This document shows positions 1 through 7,995 of a stretch of 64,000 bases of DNA, piece by piece (position 1 is the stretch's first letter; each line of letters begins with the position of its first letter). Both the position numbers and the translations under genes were made by a program. The DNA lies in contig NZ_JAAAMH010000005.1 in NCBI RefSeq assembly GCF_024105655.1, positions 124,001 to 188,000 of the forward strand, written 5' to 3'. The notes under the pieces were generated by a model. The model had not been told where the DNA came from and did no database searches. It worked only from the letters and a program-made list of their open reading frames with translations. Origin of the DNA: Aliihoeflea sp. 40Bstr573. GTDB taxonomy: Bacteria; Pseudomonadota; Alphaproteobacteria; Rhizobiales; Rhizobiaceae.

Positions 1-90
1 GCAATCTCGCCCGGCAAACGGAGCATCGGCGCACAAGACTGGTGGAGAGCCGGTCCGACTCTCGACCATTTCCAGCCAAAAGGAAATGTC

Positions 91-192
91 ATGAACGCGT
101 GTCTCAGATTCGCGCTCATGATTGCGACGTCGACCCTCGTCATGTTCGGCCTCAAGTACCATGGGCAGGGCGGCCTTACTCGTAACAGTTAA
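91..192 (+). CDS. 33-aa single-TM peptide, probable truncated DUF305-associated membrane protein
   Basis: A short frame opens with ATG behind an AAGGAA ribosome-binding site (79-84) and ends in TAA, overlapping the last bases of the convergent SulP gene. Residues 5-22 form one hydrophobic helix (FALMIATSTLVMFGL). That helix looks like the N-terminal segment of the small membrane proteins in the DUF305 group, which usually continue much further after the helix. Here the frame breaks off into GQGGLTRNS, so it may be a truncated remnant. The family link rests on recalled similarity only. No function can be assigned. Confidence 0.35.
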   Translation: MNACLRFALMIATSTLVMFGLKYHGQGGLTRNS

Positions 193-1901
193 GCGCCCTC
201 CAGGCTCTTCACCGCCTCATACTGGCTGAGGAAAATCCGGCCTGTCAGGTCGGCGAGGAAGTGGGTGCGCTTTAGGCGGTCCATGACCGGGCCCTTGACC
301 TCCGACAGGTGCAGCTTGATGCCGGCATCGTTCAGGCGGTGGCTGATCTCCTCGAGGCTTTCGAGCGCGGAGGCGTCGATCATGTTGACGGCCGAGCACA
401 TCAGGACGACGTGCCTGAGTTCCGGCCGCTCGGCGACGAGGGCGGAGATGCGGTCTTCGAGATAGCGGGTGTTGGCGAAGTAAAGGCTTTCGTCGACCCG
501 CACCGACAGGATGTGCGGCGAGGTTTCCACCTGATGGCGATCCACGTTGCGGAAGTGCTCCGTGCCGGGCACTTGGCCGACAACGGCCATGTGCGGGCGC
601 GACGTTCGGTGGAGGTGGAGGAGCAGCGACAGCGCCACGCCCATGACAACGCCGATCTCGACGCCGAGGAAGAGCGTGCCGAGGATGGTGGCCGCCATGG
701 CCGAAAAATCGACCTTGGAGTAGCTCCAGACGCGGCGGATGACTTCAATATTCACGAGCGACAAGACGGCGACGATGATGGTTGCCGCGAGCGTTGCCTG
801 CGGCAGATTGGCGAGGAGCGGCGTCAGGAACAGCGTGGCGAGCGCGATGCCGATGGCGGTGTAGATGCCGGCTGCGGGCGTCTCGGCTCCGGCGTCGAAA
901 TTGACGACCGAGCGGGCAAAGCCGCCGGTGACGGGATAGCCCGACGAGATCGCCGAAGCGATGTTGGCCGCGCCGAGGCCGATCAGTTCCTGGTCCGGGA
1001 TGATGCGCTGACGCCGCTTGGCGGCGAGCGTCTGGGCGACCGAGACCGATTCCACGAAGCCGATCAGCGAAATCAGCAGCGCGGGCACGGCCAGCATACG
1101 GATGAAGTCGAGATCGAAGATCGGCAGGGCGGGCACGGGCAAGCCCTGCGGAATGGCGCCGACGAGGGCGACGCCTTTGTCGCCGAGATCGAGCATCGTG
1201 GCGGCAAGGATCGTCGCGACGACCGCCGCGACCGGCCCGGCCTTGGTGGCGACGTCGGCCATGCGCGGCGAAAGGCCGAGCGCAACGAGCACGCGCTTCA
1301 GGCGCAGCCGCACGAAATAGAGGAAAGCCACTACCGAAGCGCCGATGGCGAGCGTCGGCACGTTGGTCGAGCCGACATTTTCGACGAGGCCGATTGCGAT
1401 CTGCGTCAGCGTGTGGCCGCCGGCCTCGATGCCGAGAATATATTTGAGCTGGCCGGCTGCGATCAGCAGGCCAGAGGCGGTGATGAAGCCGGAAATGACC
1501 GGGTGACTCAAGAAGTTCGCGACGAAGCCGAGCCGGAAGAGGCCCATGGCGATCAGCATCGCGCCCGACAAGAAAGCGAGCAGCATGGCGGCGGCGAGAT
1601 AGGCGGGCGTGCCCTGCGCGGCGATCTCGCCGATGGCCGAGGCGGTCATCAGCGAGACCACTGCGACGGGACCGATGGCGAGCGTCCGGCTGGTGCCGAA
1701 CACCGCGTAGGCGACCAGCGGCAGGATCGAGGCGTAGAGTCCGATCTCTGCCGGCAGGTCTGCCAGCATCGCATAGGCGAGCGATTGCGGGATCAGCATG
1801 ATGGTGACGATGATCGCCGCGACCATGTCGTTGATCAGGGTCGCGCGGGAATAGCGCCGACCCCATTGGAGGATCGGCAGGTAGTCTGCCAGCCGGTTCA
1901 T
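189..1901 (-). CDS. SulP family anion transporter with C-terminal STAS domain
   Basis: A 570-aa inner-membrane protein. Residues from about 20 to 420 are the multi-helix SulP transport core, with the family's early segment MIPQSLAYAMLADLPAEIGLY. Residues from about 450 to 560 form a soluble STAS domain (LSVRVDESLYFANTRYLED). SulP proteins carry sulfate or other inorganic anions. This gene is last in the minus-strand sulfur operon, 27 bp after the second YeeE gene. It may therefore move sulfite, sulfate or thiosulfate made during sulfide oxidation, but the direction of transport is inferred from context. The length is normal for the family. The ATG start precedes the usual N-terminus ADYLPILQW. 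Confidence 0.92.
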   Translation of the reverse strand: MNRLADYLPILQWGRRYSRATLINDMVAAIIVTIMLIPQSLAYAMLADLPAEIGLYASILPLVAYAVFGTSRTLAIGPVAVVSLMTASAIGEIAAQGTPAYLAAAMLLAFLSGAMLIAMGLFRLGFVANFLSHPVISGFITASGLLIAAGQLKYILGIEAGGHTLTQIAIGLVENVGSTNVPTLAIGASVVAFLYFVRLRLKRVLVALGLSPRMADVATKAGPVAAVVATILAATMLDLGDKGVALVGAIPQGLPVPALPIFDLDFIRMLAVPALLISLIGFVESVSVAQTLAAKRRQRIIPDQELIGLGAANIASAISSGYPVTGGFARSVVNFDAGAETPAAGIYTAIGIALATLFLTPLLANLPQATLAATIIVAVLSLVNIEVIRRVWSYSKVDFSAMAATILGTLFLGVEIGVVMGVALSLLLHLHRTSRPHMAVVGQVPGTEHFRNVDRHQVETSPHILSVRVDESLYFANTRYLEDRISALVAERPELRHVVLMCSAVNMIDASALESLEEISHRLNDAGIKLHLSEVKGPVMDRLKRTHFLADLTGRIFLSQYEAVKSLEGA

Positions 1902-1928
1902 TCTGTTAGACTTTCGGTCGTGCCCGCG

Positions 1929-2360
1929 TCAGGCGGCGCGTGGTGCGGCGGTTCCCTCGGCGAGCAGCCTCGCGGCCCACATGCCGAGGATCATGGCGGG
2001 GATGAAGGTAAGGGTGCCGGTGGCGCCAAGGCCAAGCGCGGTCAGCGCCGGGCCGGGGCAAAAGCCGCCAAGCCCCCAGCCGATGCCGAAGATGGCGGGA
2101 CCGGCGACCACGCGCGCATCGATGTCGCTGCGCGTCGGCAGATGGAAGCGGGTGCCGACGATCGGCTCGCCGCGTGCCAGGACGAGACGATAGCCGGCGA
2201 AGGTCACCAGCACCGCCCCGCCCATGACGAAGGCGAGCGAGGGGTCCCAGGTACCGAACAGGTCGAGGAAGTTCAGGACCTTTGCCGGGTCCGACATGCC
2301 GGAGACGACGAGGCCCGCGCCGAAGAGGAGGCCGAACGCGAGATTGACGAGGAAGGACAT
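1929..2360 (-). CDS. YeeE/YedE-type membrane protein, DUF6691-like half
   Basis: A 143-aa membrane protein with about four hydrophobic helices and the motif GLGGFCPGPAL, whose cysteine matches the conserved cysteine of YeeE/YedE thiosulfate-uptake proteins. The ATG at 2360 gives MSFLVNLAFGLLFGAG; the open frame extends further upstream but runs into the preceding YeeE gene. It begins 4 nt after that gene's stop, so the two are translated together and probably form a two-part transporter. Such pairs accompany BigR and persulfide dioxygenase in other Proteobacteria. The substrate (thiosulfate or another sulfane-sulfur species) is inferred. Confidence 0.85.
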   Translation of the reverse strand: MSFLVNLAFGLLFGAGLVVSGMSDPAKVLNFLDLFGTWDPSLAFVMGGAVLVTFAGYRLVLARGEPIVGTRFHLPTRSDIDARVVAGPAIFGIGWGLGGFCPGPALTALGLGATGTLTFIPAMILGMWAARLLAEGTAAPRAA

Positions 2361-2364
2361 GCGC

Positions 2365-2790
2365 TCAAGCTCCGATAACGTGGCGGACGAGGAAGACGGT
2401 GACGAAGGCTGTCGCCATGAAGACGCCGGTGGCGACGAAGGAGCGGGTCGACAGCCGCGACAGGCCGCACACGCCATGGCCCGACGTGCAGCCATTGCCC
2501 CAGACCGAGCCGAAGCCGACGAGAAGGCCGGCGGCGATCATCAGCGGAATGTTGGACGAGACCGTCTGGCTGACCTCAGCGCCGAGCGCGATCATGGCGA
2601 GCGGTGCCGCGACGAGCCCGATGACAAAGCCGAAGCGCGAGAAGAAAGCGCCGTCGCGATAGGGCGGCAGCAGGCGGCCGGCGATGCCGGAAATGCCGGC
2701 GATACGGCCTTCCCAGAGCATCAGGAGGACGGCCGACAGGCCGATCATCATGCCGCCGATCAGTGAGGCGAGGGGAGTGAATTCGGTCAT
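2365..2790 (-). CDS. YeeE/YedE family (Sulf_transp) membrane protein
   Basis: A 141-aa integral membrane protein. The N-terminal helix contains LIGGMMIGLSAVLLMLWEGRIAGISG, and the middle carries GNGCTSGHGVCG, the cysteine-bearing signature of the Sulf_transp family. In YeeE, conserved cysteines line the path of thiosulfate. The start codon overlaps the stop of the upstream bigR-type gene (ATGA), and the second YeeE half follows after 4 nt. Regulator and transporter are thus translationally coupled. It is about half the length of E. coli YeeE, as expected for the split two-gene form. Confidence 0.86.
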   Translation of the reverse strand: MTEFTPLASLIGGMMIGLSAVLLMLWEGRIAGISGIAGRLLPPYRDGAFFSRFGFVIGLVAAPLAMIALGAEVSQTVSSNIPLMIAAGLLVGFGSVWGNGCTSGHGVCGLSRLSTRSFVATGVFMATAFVTVFLVRHVIGA

Positions 2791-3137
2791 GGGTTCGATC
2801 CTTTGGCCGGCGTCGCGCAGAACATGGCGTGCATCATCGTAATGAACTCGGACACGCGGCCGTCTTCGAGCCGGTAGTACATGTGCTTGGATTCCTTGCG
2901 GCCGGTAATGAAGCCGGCCTCGCGCAGTTCGGCGATCTGTTGCGACAGGCCCGGCTGGCGGATGCCGAGCGTGTCTTCCAGGTCGCGCACCGAGCGCTCG
3001 CCGTCGACGAGCGCGCAGACGATCATCAGCCGCGAGGGGTGGGCGAGCTTCTTCAGAAATTCCGCCGCCTCGCTGGCATTGTCCACCATCTCGGCGGTCT
3101 CTTGCGACAATTCGCGGGTCATGACGGTCAGTCCCAT
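2787..3137 (-). CDS. bigR: BigR/SqrR-type ArsR regulator, persulfide-sensing
   Basis: A 116-aa winged-helix ArsR protein. The recognition helix region reads LGIRQPGLSQQIAELREAGFI, followed by the wing GRKESKHMYYRL. Two cysteines, C41 (MIVCALVDG) and C107 (AMFCATPAK), are 66 residues apart. They correspond to the redox pair C42/C108 known from Xylella BigR, which form a disulfide or polysulfide bridge and release DNA. The gene sits between the persulfide dioxygenase (its start overlaps that gene's end) and the YeeE pair (4-nt ATGA overlap), so it should repress its own operon. A second ATG at 3122 (MTRELSQE) is an alternative start. Confidence 0.9.
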   Translation of the reverse strand: MGLTVMTRELSQETAEMVDNASEAAEFLKKLAHPSRLMIVCALVDGERSVRDLEDTLGIRQPGLSQQIAELREAGFITGRKESKHMYYRLEDGRVSEFITMMHAMFCATPAKGSNP

Positions 3138-4009
3138 GCGGCGCCCTCCAGAACGTCGAGGGGGAATTTGAGGTAGCGCTGGCCATTGGCCTCCGGCGCG
3201 GGCAGGCGGCCGCCATTGATGTTGACCTGCAACGCGTGCAGGATCAGCTTGGGCATCGGCAAGGTCGCGTCGCGCTTCTCGCGGACGGTGACGAACTCAT
3301 CCTTCGTGCGGCACTTCGACATGTGCGTGTTCGCCGCCTTCTGTTCGCCGACCGTCGATTCCCAGCGCGGCTCGCGCCCGTTTGGCTGATAATCGTGGCC
3401 GACGAAGATTCGGGTTTCGTCCGGCAGTGCGAGGATTTCCTGGATCGAATCCCACAGCCGCGATGCGCTGCCGCCGGGAAAGTCGGCCCGCGCGGTCCCC
3501 GAATCCGGCATGAACAGCGTGTCGTGGACGAAGGCCGCATCGCCGATCACGTAGGTGATCGAGGCCAGCGTGTGGCCGGGCGAGAACAGCACCCTGGCGT
3601 CGATCTCACCGACCTTGAATGCCTCGCCTTCGGCAAAGAGCTTGTCCCACTGCGAGCCGTCGGCAGGAAAGTCGGGCCAGTGATAGAATCCCTTCCACAG
3701 CTTCTGCACCTCGACCACCTTCTCGCCGATGGCGGTTGGCGCGCCGGTCTTCTCCTTAAAGTATCGCGCAGCGGAGAAATGGTCGGCATGGGGATGGGTA
3801 TCGAGGATCCACTCGACCTCAAGTCCTTTCGACCTGATGTAGTCGAGGATCGCATCGGCATTGATCGTCGCCGTCGCCCCGGACTTTTCGTCGAAGTCCA
3901 GTACGGGGTCGATGATGGCGCACTTGTTCGTGGCGGGATCGGAGACGACGTACTGCACCGAAAAGGTGCGCTTGTCGAAAAATGCCTTCACGTCGGGTCT
4001 GTTGCTCAT
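3128..4009 (-). CDS. ETHE1-like persulfide dioxygenase (metallo-beta-lactamase fold)
   Basis: A 293-aa metallo-beta-lactamase-fold enzyme. H72-x-H74-x-D76-H77 (THPHADHF) is the metal motif; later ligands appear in FSPGHTLASI and FVGHDYQPNGREP. The block DTLFMPDSGTARADFPGG is typical of the persulfide dioxygenases in BigR operons (C-terminal half of BLH). Such enzymes oxidize glutathione persulfide to sulfite plus glutathione in the cytosol. In Xylella and Agrobacterium BLH a DUF442 domain is fused at the N-terminus; here that domain is the separate gene just upstream. Two adjacent ATGs exist at 4012 and 4009. The second was chosen for its better spacing from GAGAG. Confidence 0.9.
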   Translation of the reverse strand: MSNRPDVKAFFDKRTFSVQYVVSDPATNKCAIIDPVLDFDEKSGATATINADAILDYIRSKGLEVEWILDTHPHADHFSAARYFKEKTGAPTAIGEKVVEVQKLWKGFYHWPDFPADGSQWDKLFAEGEAFKVGEIDARVLFSPGHTLASITYVIGDAAFVHDTLFMPDSGTARADFPGGSASRLWDSIQEILALPDETRIFVGHDYQPNGREPRWESTVGEQKAANTHMSKCRTKDEFVTVREKRDATLPMPKLILHALQVNINGGRLPAPEANGQRYLKFPLDVLEGAAWD

Positions 4010-4052
4010 CATGGCTCTCGTTTGAACGGAATGGGGGTAATCGTGACCGATC

Positions 4053-4475
4053 CTATCGGCCGTTGGCGTCGAGCCATTTGACCGCGCCGGACAGATCGAC
4101 GCCGAGGCGCTGGCCGAGCGGCACGACCTCAGACTTCGCCACGCGTCCGTCGAGCACTTCCCCGATCGCATGAAGCGTGGCGGAGCGCGTGCCGGTCTTG
4201 CAGTGGGCAAGCACGGGGCCGTCGGCTTCCACCACCGCGCGTTGGAACGCGCGCACCTTGTCCTCGGTAATCTGACCCGCTGAGATCGGGATGTGCGTGT
4301 AGGAGAGCCCTTCCGCTCCCGCCACTGCCCTGTTCTCGTTCGCTGTCGGCTGGCCCGCTTCCTCGCCATCCGGGCGGTTGTTGACGATGGCGGCGATGCC
4401 CGCGGCCCTGGCCGAGCGAATGTCGTCGGCCGTCAGTTGCGGGGCGATAAAAAGCTTGTGCGTGACCTGTTTCAT
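4053..4475 (-). CDS. DUF442 / TIGR01244 sulfurtransferase-phosphatase domain protein
   Basis: A 140-aa cytosolic protein of the beta-lactamase-hydrolase-like (DUF442) family. HCKTGTRS contains the active loop C92-x5-R98, shared by protein-tyrosine-phosphatase-fold and rhodanese-like enzymes. In BLH proteins this domain moves sulfane sulfur between thiols and supplies the persulfide dioxygenase. It is the first gene of the minus-strand sulfur operon, 43 bp before the dioxygenase. Its upstream region (4476-4786) holds the likely operon promoter and an inverted repeat. Function is inferred from family and context. Confidence 0.85.
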   Translation of the reverse strand: MKQVTHKLFIAPQLTADDIRSARAAGIAAIVNNRPDGEEAGQPTANENRAVAGAEGLSYTHIPISAGQITEDKVRAFQRAVVEADGPVLAHCKTGTRSATLHAIGEVLDGRVAKSEVVPLGQRLGVDLSGAVKWLDANGR

Positions 4476-4534
4476 GCGTCTTTCCCGTCAGGTGGTTCGC
4501 TGTGAGTTCGAACGATGACGAGCATATAAAAACG

Positions 4535-4552
4535 ATTGCGAAAAAACGCAAT
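4535..4552. promoter_or_regulatory. Inverted repeat in front of the sulfur operon, candidate BigR operator
   Basis: ATTGCG-AAAAAA-CGCAAT is a perfect 6-bp inverted repeat with a 6-nt spacer, about 60 bp upstream of the first operon gene (start at 4475) in an A/T-rich stretch. Position and symmetry fit an ArsR-family dimer site. The match to a known BigR operator was not established. Confidence 0.3.
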
Positions 4553-4689
4553 AAACAAATTTCAGATGATTGTTGCAGATTTTCCGATCGTCATGACGGA
4601 CGTATCAATCGTTCGTCGCGCGCGGCTCGCCGCGGATGCAACTGACTGGCGAGCCCGTTTCATGGCTGCAGGGCACGCCGGCGCACCCG

Positions 4690-4815
4690 CTTGCGGCGCT
4701 CGGGCCGTTTCCAGATTGACTATGTGCGAGATCTCCAACGCGATGACGGTGGTCTCGCAGAGGTTGCAACTGAAGGTCCGGGACCTTTACTCCAGCGGCA
4801 AACGCGAATCGCCTG
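4690..4815 (+). pseudogene. Decayed ArsR-family regulator fragment
   Basis: In the plus frame, CGARAVSRLTMCEISNAMTVVSQRLQLKVRDLYSSGKRE resembles the helix-turn-helix part of ArsR proteins, where a segment like MCVCEIAxAM-x(2,3)-MTVVSQRLKLLRxxxLVSSKREGKH is common. A few residues appear to be missing between NAM and TVVSQRL, and the wing is cut off where the frame enters the 3' end of the antisense rhodanese gene. No complete gene surrounds it. If real, it is a remnant of a second sulfur- or metal-responsive regulator. The call rests on eye similarity only. Confidence 0.35.
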
Positions 4816-5659
4816 CCCATTCGTGGAATGATGCGTCGTAGTTCCGAGCCTTGCTGAATCCGGCTTCGCGAAGAGCGAGTGCAAGATGAGCGGAACGTAT
4901 GCCCGCGGTGCAGTAGGCTATAATCTCATCGTCCCTGCCGATGCCTGCCTCTTCCATTCTTGCGCGGAGATCCGCGGCCTCGAGCAACTGGCCCTGTTCG
5001 TCGAAGACGCGTGTCCACGGTATATTGATGGCACCTGGCAAATGGCCGCCTCGCGCTTCGCCGAGATTCTGCGCGCCCGCATATTCTTCCGGAGTCCGCG
5101 CGTCGATGATCTTGGCTGAGCCGATCGCAGCCTGCACGTCGTCCTTGTTCGCGGTCAAAGAAAGATCGGCGCTTGCGATTTCAAAGGTCACCGGTTGTGG
5201 CGGGACTGCGCTCGTCGAGAGCTCGCCGCCCGATGCGGTCCAGGCGTCGATGCCGCCGTCGAGTATGGCCAGGTTTGAAACCCCCGCCTGCATCAGCGTC
5301 CAGGCCACGCGCCCGTCCTCTCCCCATCCGGACGGCGAGGCCGAATAGACGACAACGCGGCTATCGTTCGCTATACCGAGCCTTCCGATGGCTTGCGCCA
5401 ACTGTTCGGGTGCAAGCACGACGCCCCAGTTTGGATCGCCGGGCTTGCCGGACATGTCCGAGAGCGATTGCCACGGCGCATTCACGGCGCCGGGAATATG
5501 TCCGGCGACGTAGTCTTGCTGGCGCCGCGCGTCGACGATGACTGCGTCCGTGGATGCTCGTAGTTCATCGACATCTATCCATGTGCCAGCTTTCGCGAAG
5601 GTCGCGAACGAAAGTGCCATGAATGCGGCTGTGACGAGTGTGTACAGTCCTTGTCTCAT
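4787..5659 (-). CDS. Exported tandem-rhodanese sulfurtransferase
   Basis: A 290-aa protein with an N-terminal signal peptide (MRQGLYTLVTAAFMALSFATFAKA) and two rhodanese domains, at about residues 27-140 and 160-285. The second has the active loop CTAGIRS near residue 250. The first has YSASPSGWGEDG in that place and lacks the catalytic cysteine, as is usual for tandem rhodaneses. It probably acts in the periplasm, moving sulfane sulfur from thiosulfate or persulfide to a thiol or cyanide acceptor. The start overlaps the stop of the upstream TVP38 gene by 4 nt. It lies next to the BigR operon on the same strand. Confidence 0.9.
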   Translation of the reverse strand: MRQGLYTLVTAAFMALSFATFAKAGTWIDVDELRASTDAVIVDARRQQDYVAGHIPGAVNAPWQSLSDMSGKPGDPNWGVVLAPEQLAQAIGRLGIANDSRVVVYSASPSGWGEDGRVAWTLMQAGVSNLAILDGGIDAWTASGGELSTSAVPPQPVTFEIASADLSLTANKDDVQAAIGSAKIIDARTPEEYAGAQNLGEARGGHLPGAINIPWTRVFDEQGQLLEAADLRARMEEAGIGRDDEIIAYCTAGIRSAHLALALREAGFSKARNYDASFHEWAGDSRLPLE

Positions 5660-6429
5660 GCGAATCTCCTCCGTGAATGCCAGGCCTTGAGCGGGATGGT
5701 GAGCGCTCCAACAAGGAGCATGAACAGAATGCCTCCCAGCAGCATTCCGCGATCGACGGCGAGGAAGTCGCCCGCCATCGAGTAGACAATGGTGGCTGGC
5801 AGTTGCCCCAGTCCAGTCGCCAGCAGGAACGGCCAGAAGCGCACCCGCAGTAGGCCGGCCGCATAGGACACCGCGTCGAACGAGATGAAAGGCATGAGGC
5901 GCGCGAGGAAAACGGCCCAGACGCCGTATCGGACCGACGCGCGATCGAGGTTCTCGACGATGCTGGCCGGTGCATAGCGCTCAACGAGACTGCGACCCAA
6001 TCCTACGGCGAGCCAGTAGCAGATTGCCGCGCCGAGCATTGCGCCGGTCCAGGAGATGACTGCACCCCACGCCCATCCAAAGATCGCGGCATTGGCGAAT
6101 GTCACGATGACTGCGGGCAATGGTGCAAGAACCGCCTGAAACACCATGATGAGCATGGAGATCGCGGGAGCCCAAGCTCCCGCAGATTCGACCCATCCCC
6201 GCACGGCATGGATATCGGCCATCGACAGCACGAAGATGAGCCGGTTTATCTCATGACGGACAGTTGGGACCCAAAGATAGACAGCGATACCGGCTGCGAC
6301 GACCAGGCAGGCGATCAGAAAGGGCGCCAGCGAACCACGTCGCGCAGCACCGTCATCGTTTGCGTTGCCATCTACTCGTGCAATCTGGCTGAAAGGTGCG
6401 GCAGACCGCCGACCCGGAACATGGGTCAA
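5656..6429 (-). CDS. TVP38/TMEM64 family (DedA-like) membrane protein, non-ATG start
   Basis: The SNARE-associated (VTT) core is clear: a helix FLIACLVVAAGIAVYLWVP, then FQAVLAPLPAVIVTFANAAIFGWAWG, the conserved segment VFLARLMPFISFDAVSYAAGL, and a C-terminal helix. No in-frame ATG precedes the first helix. The TTG at 6429 is the nearest usable start (257 aa); a GTG at 6474 is possible. Alternatively, an ATG just upstream of the first helix is off by one frame, so a single-base indel could have displaced the native start. The gene is translationally coupled to the rhodanese. TVP38 proteins paired with rhodaneses are often annotated in sulfur or mercury/selenite contexts; substrate unknown. 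Confidence 0.78.
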   Translation of the reverse strand: MTHVPGRRSAAPFSQIARVDGNANDDGAARRGSLAPFLIACLVVAAGIAVYLWVPTVRHEINRLIFVLSMADIHAVRGWVESAGAWAPAISMLIMVFQAVLAPLPAVIVTFANAAIFGWAWGAVISWTGAMLGAAICYWLAVGLGRSLVERYAPASIVENLDRASVRYGVWAVFLARLMPFISFDAVSYAAGLLRVRFWPFLLATGLGQLPATIVYSMAGDFLAVDRGMLLGGILFMLLVGALTIPLKAWHSRRRFA

Positions 6430-6855
6430 GGACCGCCGAGTTCCGGTCGAAGAAAGCCGACAACATGGAAGCACAAGCGCGTCATCGCATATTGTTATTT
6501 GGCAGCACGCGACGGTGTCAATGGGCCTGGCGATGCGCGGCGTCGCGGCGGGGCTGACCGATCCGGAAATATATGAGGGCGGCACAGATTGGCACTGTGA
6601 GTGCGGCCCATGGCAAACGAGGCAAGCCATATCCCGACAGGGCCTGCGTGCCCGTTAAAATTCGTTACGATATTGATGTGCTGAGATGGCGGGCCGAGAA
6701 CGACGAAACGGAGAACTACGTCTACGCTATAACCCTCCGAAGCGGCCCCTGAAAATCGATTGGAAGCTGCGGAAACTGCAAGGGGATACCCGACCCCGAT
6801 TTGACCACTTTTCGCCGCCACCATAGATGGCTTAAAGTCGATCGATTGGGCCACG
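6430..6855. other. Divergent intergenic region with one 59-codon open frame
   Basis: This 426-bp stretch separates the TVP38 gene (minus) from the first VWA gene (plus) and must hold both promoters. A plus-strand frame at 6573-6752 (ATG ... TGA, 59 codons, ending YVYAITLRSGP) has a weak GGAA upstream. It has no recognizable relative and is not supported as a gene. No convincing terminator or operator was seen. Confidence 0.3.
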
Positions 6856-7995
6856 ATGAAAAACCTGCCTCTGATACCGATGATGTTGTGGCTAGGTTTC
6901 CTGCCTTCGATGGTTACGGCCCAGGATATGACTGAAGACGCCTCAGATCTCTTCGAAGCATTCCTGTCGGAGCATGGCGAGGATCTCGATGGATGTTTCG
7001 ATGAACTGGTCGAAATGCGATCGGGTCCTGAGGGTCCTGACTTGGATTCGGATAAGCCGCCGGTTCCAAAACGACTTCTCGTCGCGGTCGATGCGTCGGG
7101 ATCAATGGCGGGACGTGTTGGCGGTGTCTCGAAGATGGAAGCCGCGAAATCGGCGGTGGATCGCTTTCTTGGAACGCTGCCTGACACGATCGACGTTGGG
7201 TTGGTTGCGTTCGGACATACGGGCAATAATGAAGAGAGCGGAAAGGCACTGTCCTGCGAGGGCGTCGAGGTGCTTGCTCCGGCTGGCTCCGTACCCGGCA
7301 TGATCAGCACGCAGATCGACGGGTTGACCGCAACCGGATGGACGCCGCTTGCCGATGCAATTGTCGCAGCGGGAACAGAACTGCAGACGTCCGACATCGA
7401 GGGCGAGCAGATCGTTTACGTCGTCTCGGACGGGGAAGAGACCTGCGGCGGCGATCCAGTCGCCGCTGCACGGGCGTTGAACCAGAGTGATATCAAAGCA
7501 GTCGTCAACATAATCGGCCTCGATTTGCCGGCGGCCGACCGTCAAGCTCTTCAGGCTGTGGCAAGCGCAGGTGGCGGCGTCTTCGAAGGTGTGTCTGATG
7601 CGGAACAGCTCTTCGACGCTCTGAGCGTGCGGGCGCGCAACATTGGTGAAATGACGCGCGTCCGGGCTATGAGCGGACATGCCATCGCGGCAAACAACAG
7701 CGCCGTCGGCGGCGCCATGCTGCGGGTCAATACCTGTACCGCCGGCATCATCACTCGCGAAAACCGAGCCTTCGGGGAGTGGCAGCGGGCGCAGCGCGCC
7801 GCCGAGACGGCGCCAGAAATCATCGACGCTGTGAGTGACATGAAAACGGAGCGTCATAACGCGTCCCGCGACCGCGCTCGTGAACTCTACGAAGACCTGA
7901 GCACTGCAAACGACGGCGCGAATGCAACCATCCGCGATGCGGCTGACGCTGCCGAGGAAGAGTTCGATCTGCTTGAGAAAGAAACTGACAAGTGA
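6856..7995 (+). CDS. Secreted von Willebrand A domain protein
   Basis: A 379-aa protein with a signal peptide (MKNLPLIPMMLWLGFLPSMVTAQ). Its VWA domain spans about residues 70-255. The MIDAS metal site is complete: DASGS, the threonine in ATGWTPLADA, and the aspartate in VSDGEET. The N-terminal acidic stretch and the C-terminal part (about 260-379) are helical and highly charged. It probably binds a partner in the periplasm or outside the cell. Its stop overlaps the GTG start of the next secreted protein. A second VWA protein follows 0.9 kb downstream, so the three genes form one locus. The role is unknown. Confidence 0.85.
   Translation: MKNLPLIPMMLWLGFLPSMVTAQDMTEDASDLFEAFLSEHGEDLDGCFDELVEMRSGPEGPDLDSDKPPVPKRLLVAVDASGSMAGRVGGVSKMEAAKSAVDRFLGTLPDTIDVGLVAFGHTGNNEESGKALSCEGVEVLAPAGSVPGMISTQIDGLTATGWTPLADAIVAAGTELQTSDIEGEQIVYVVSDGEETCGGDPVAAARALNQSDIKAVVNIIGLDLPAADRQALQAVASAGGGVFEGVSDAEQLFDALSVRARNIGEMTRVRAMSGHAIAANNSAVGGAMLRVNTCTAGIITRENRAFGEWQRAQRAAETAPEIIDAVSDMKTERHNASRDRARELYEDLSTANDGANATIRDAADAAEEEFDLLEKETDK

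Noticed and set aside
309-2378. A 689-codon plus-strand open frame
   Set aside because: It is antisense to SulP and YeeE, composed mostly of Arg, Asp, Gly and Glu, and has no family resemblance; a GC-rich shadow.
6573-6752. 59-codon plus-strand frame
   Set aside because: No recognizable relative and only a weak ribosome-binding site; mentioned with the intergenic region but not called as a gene.
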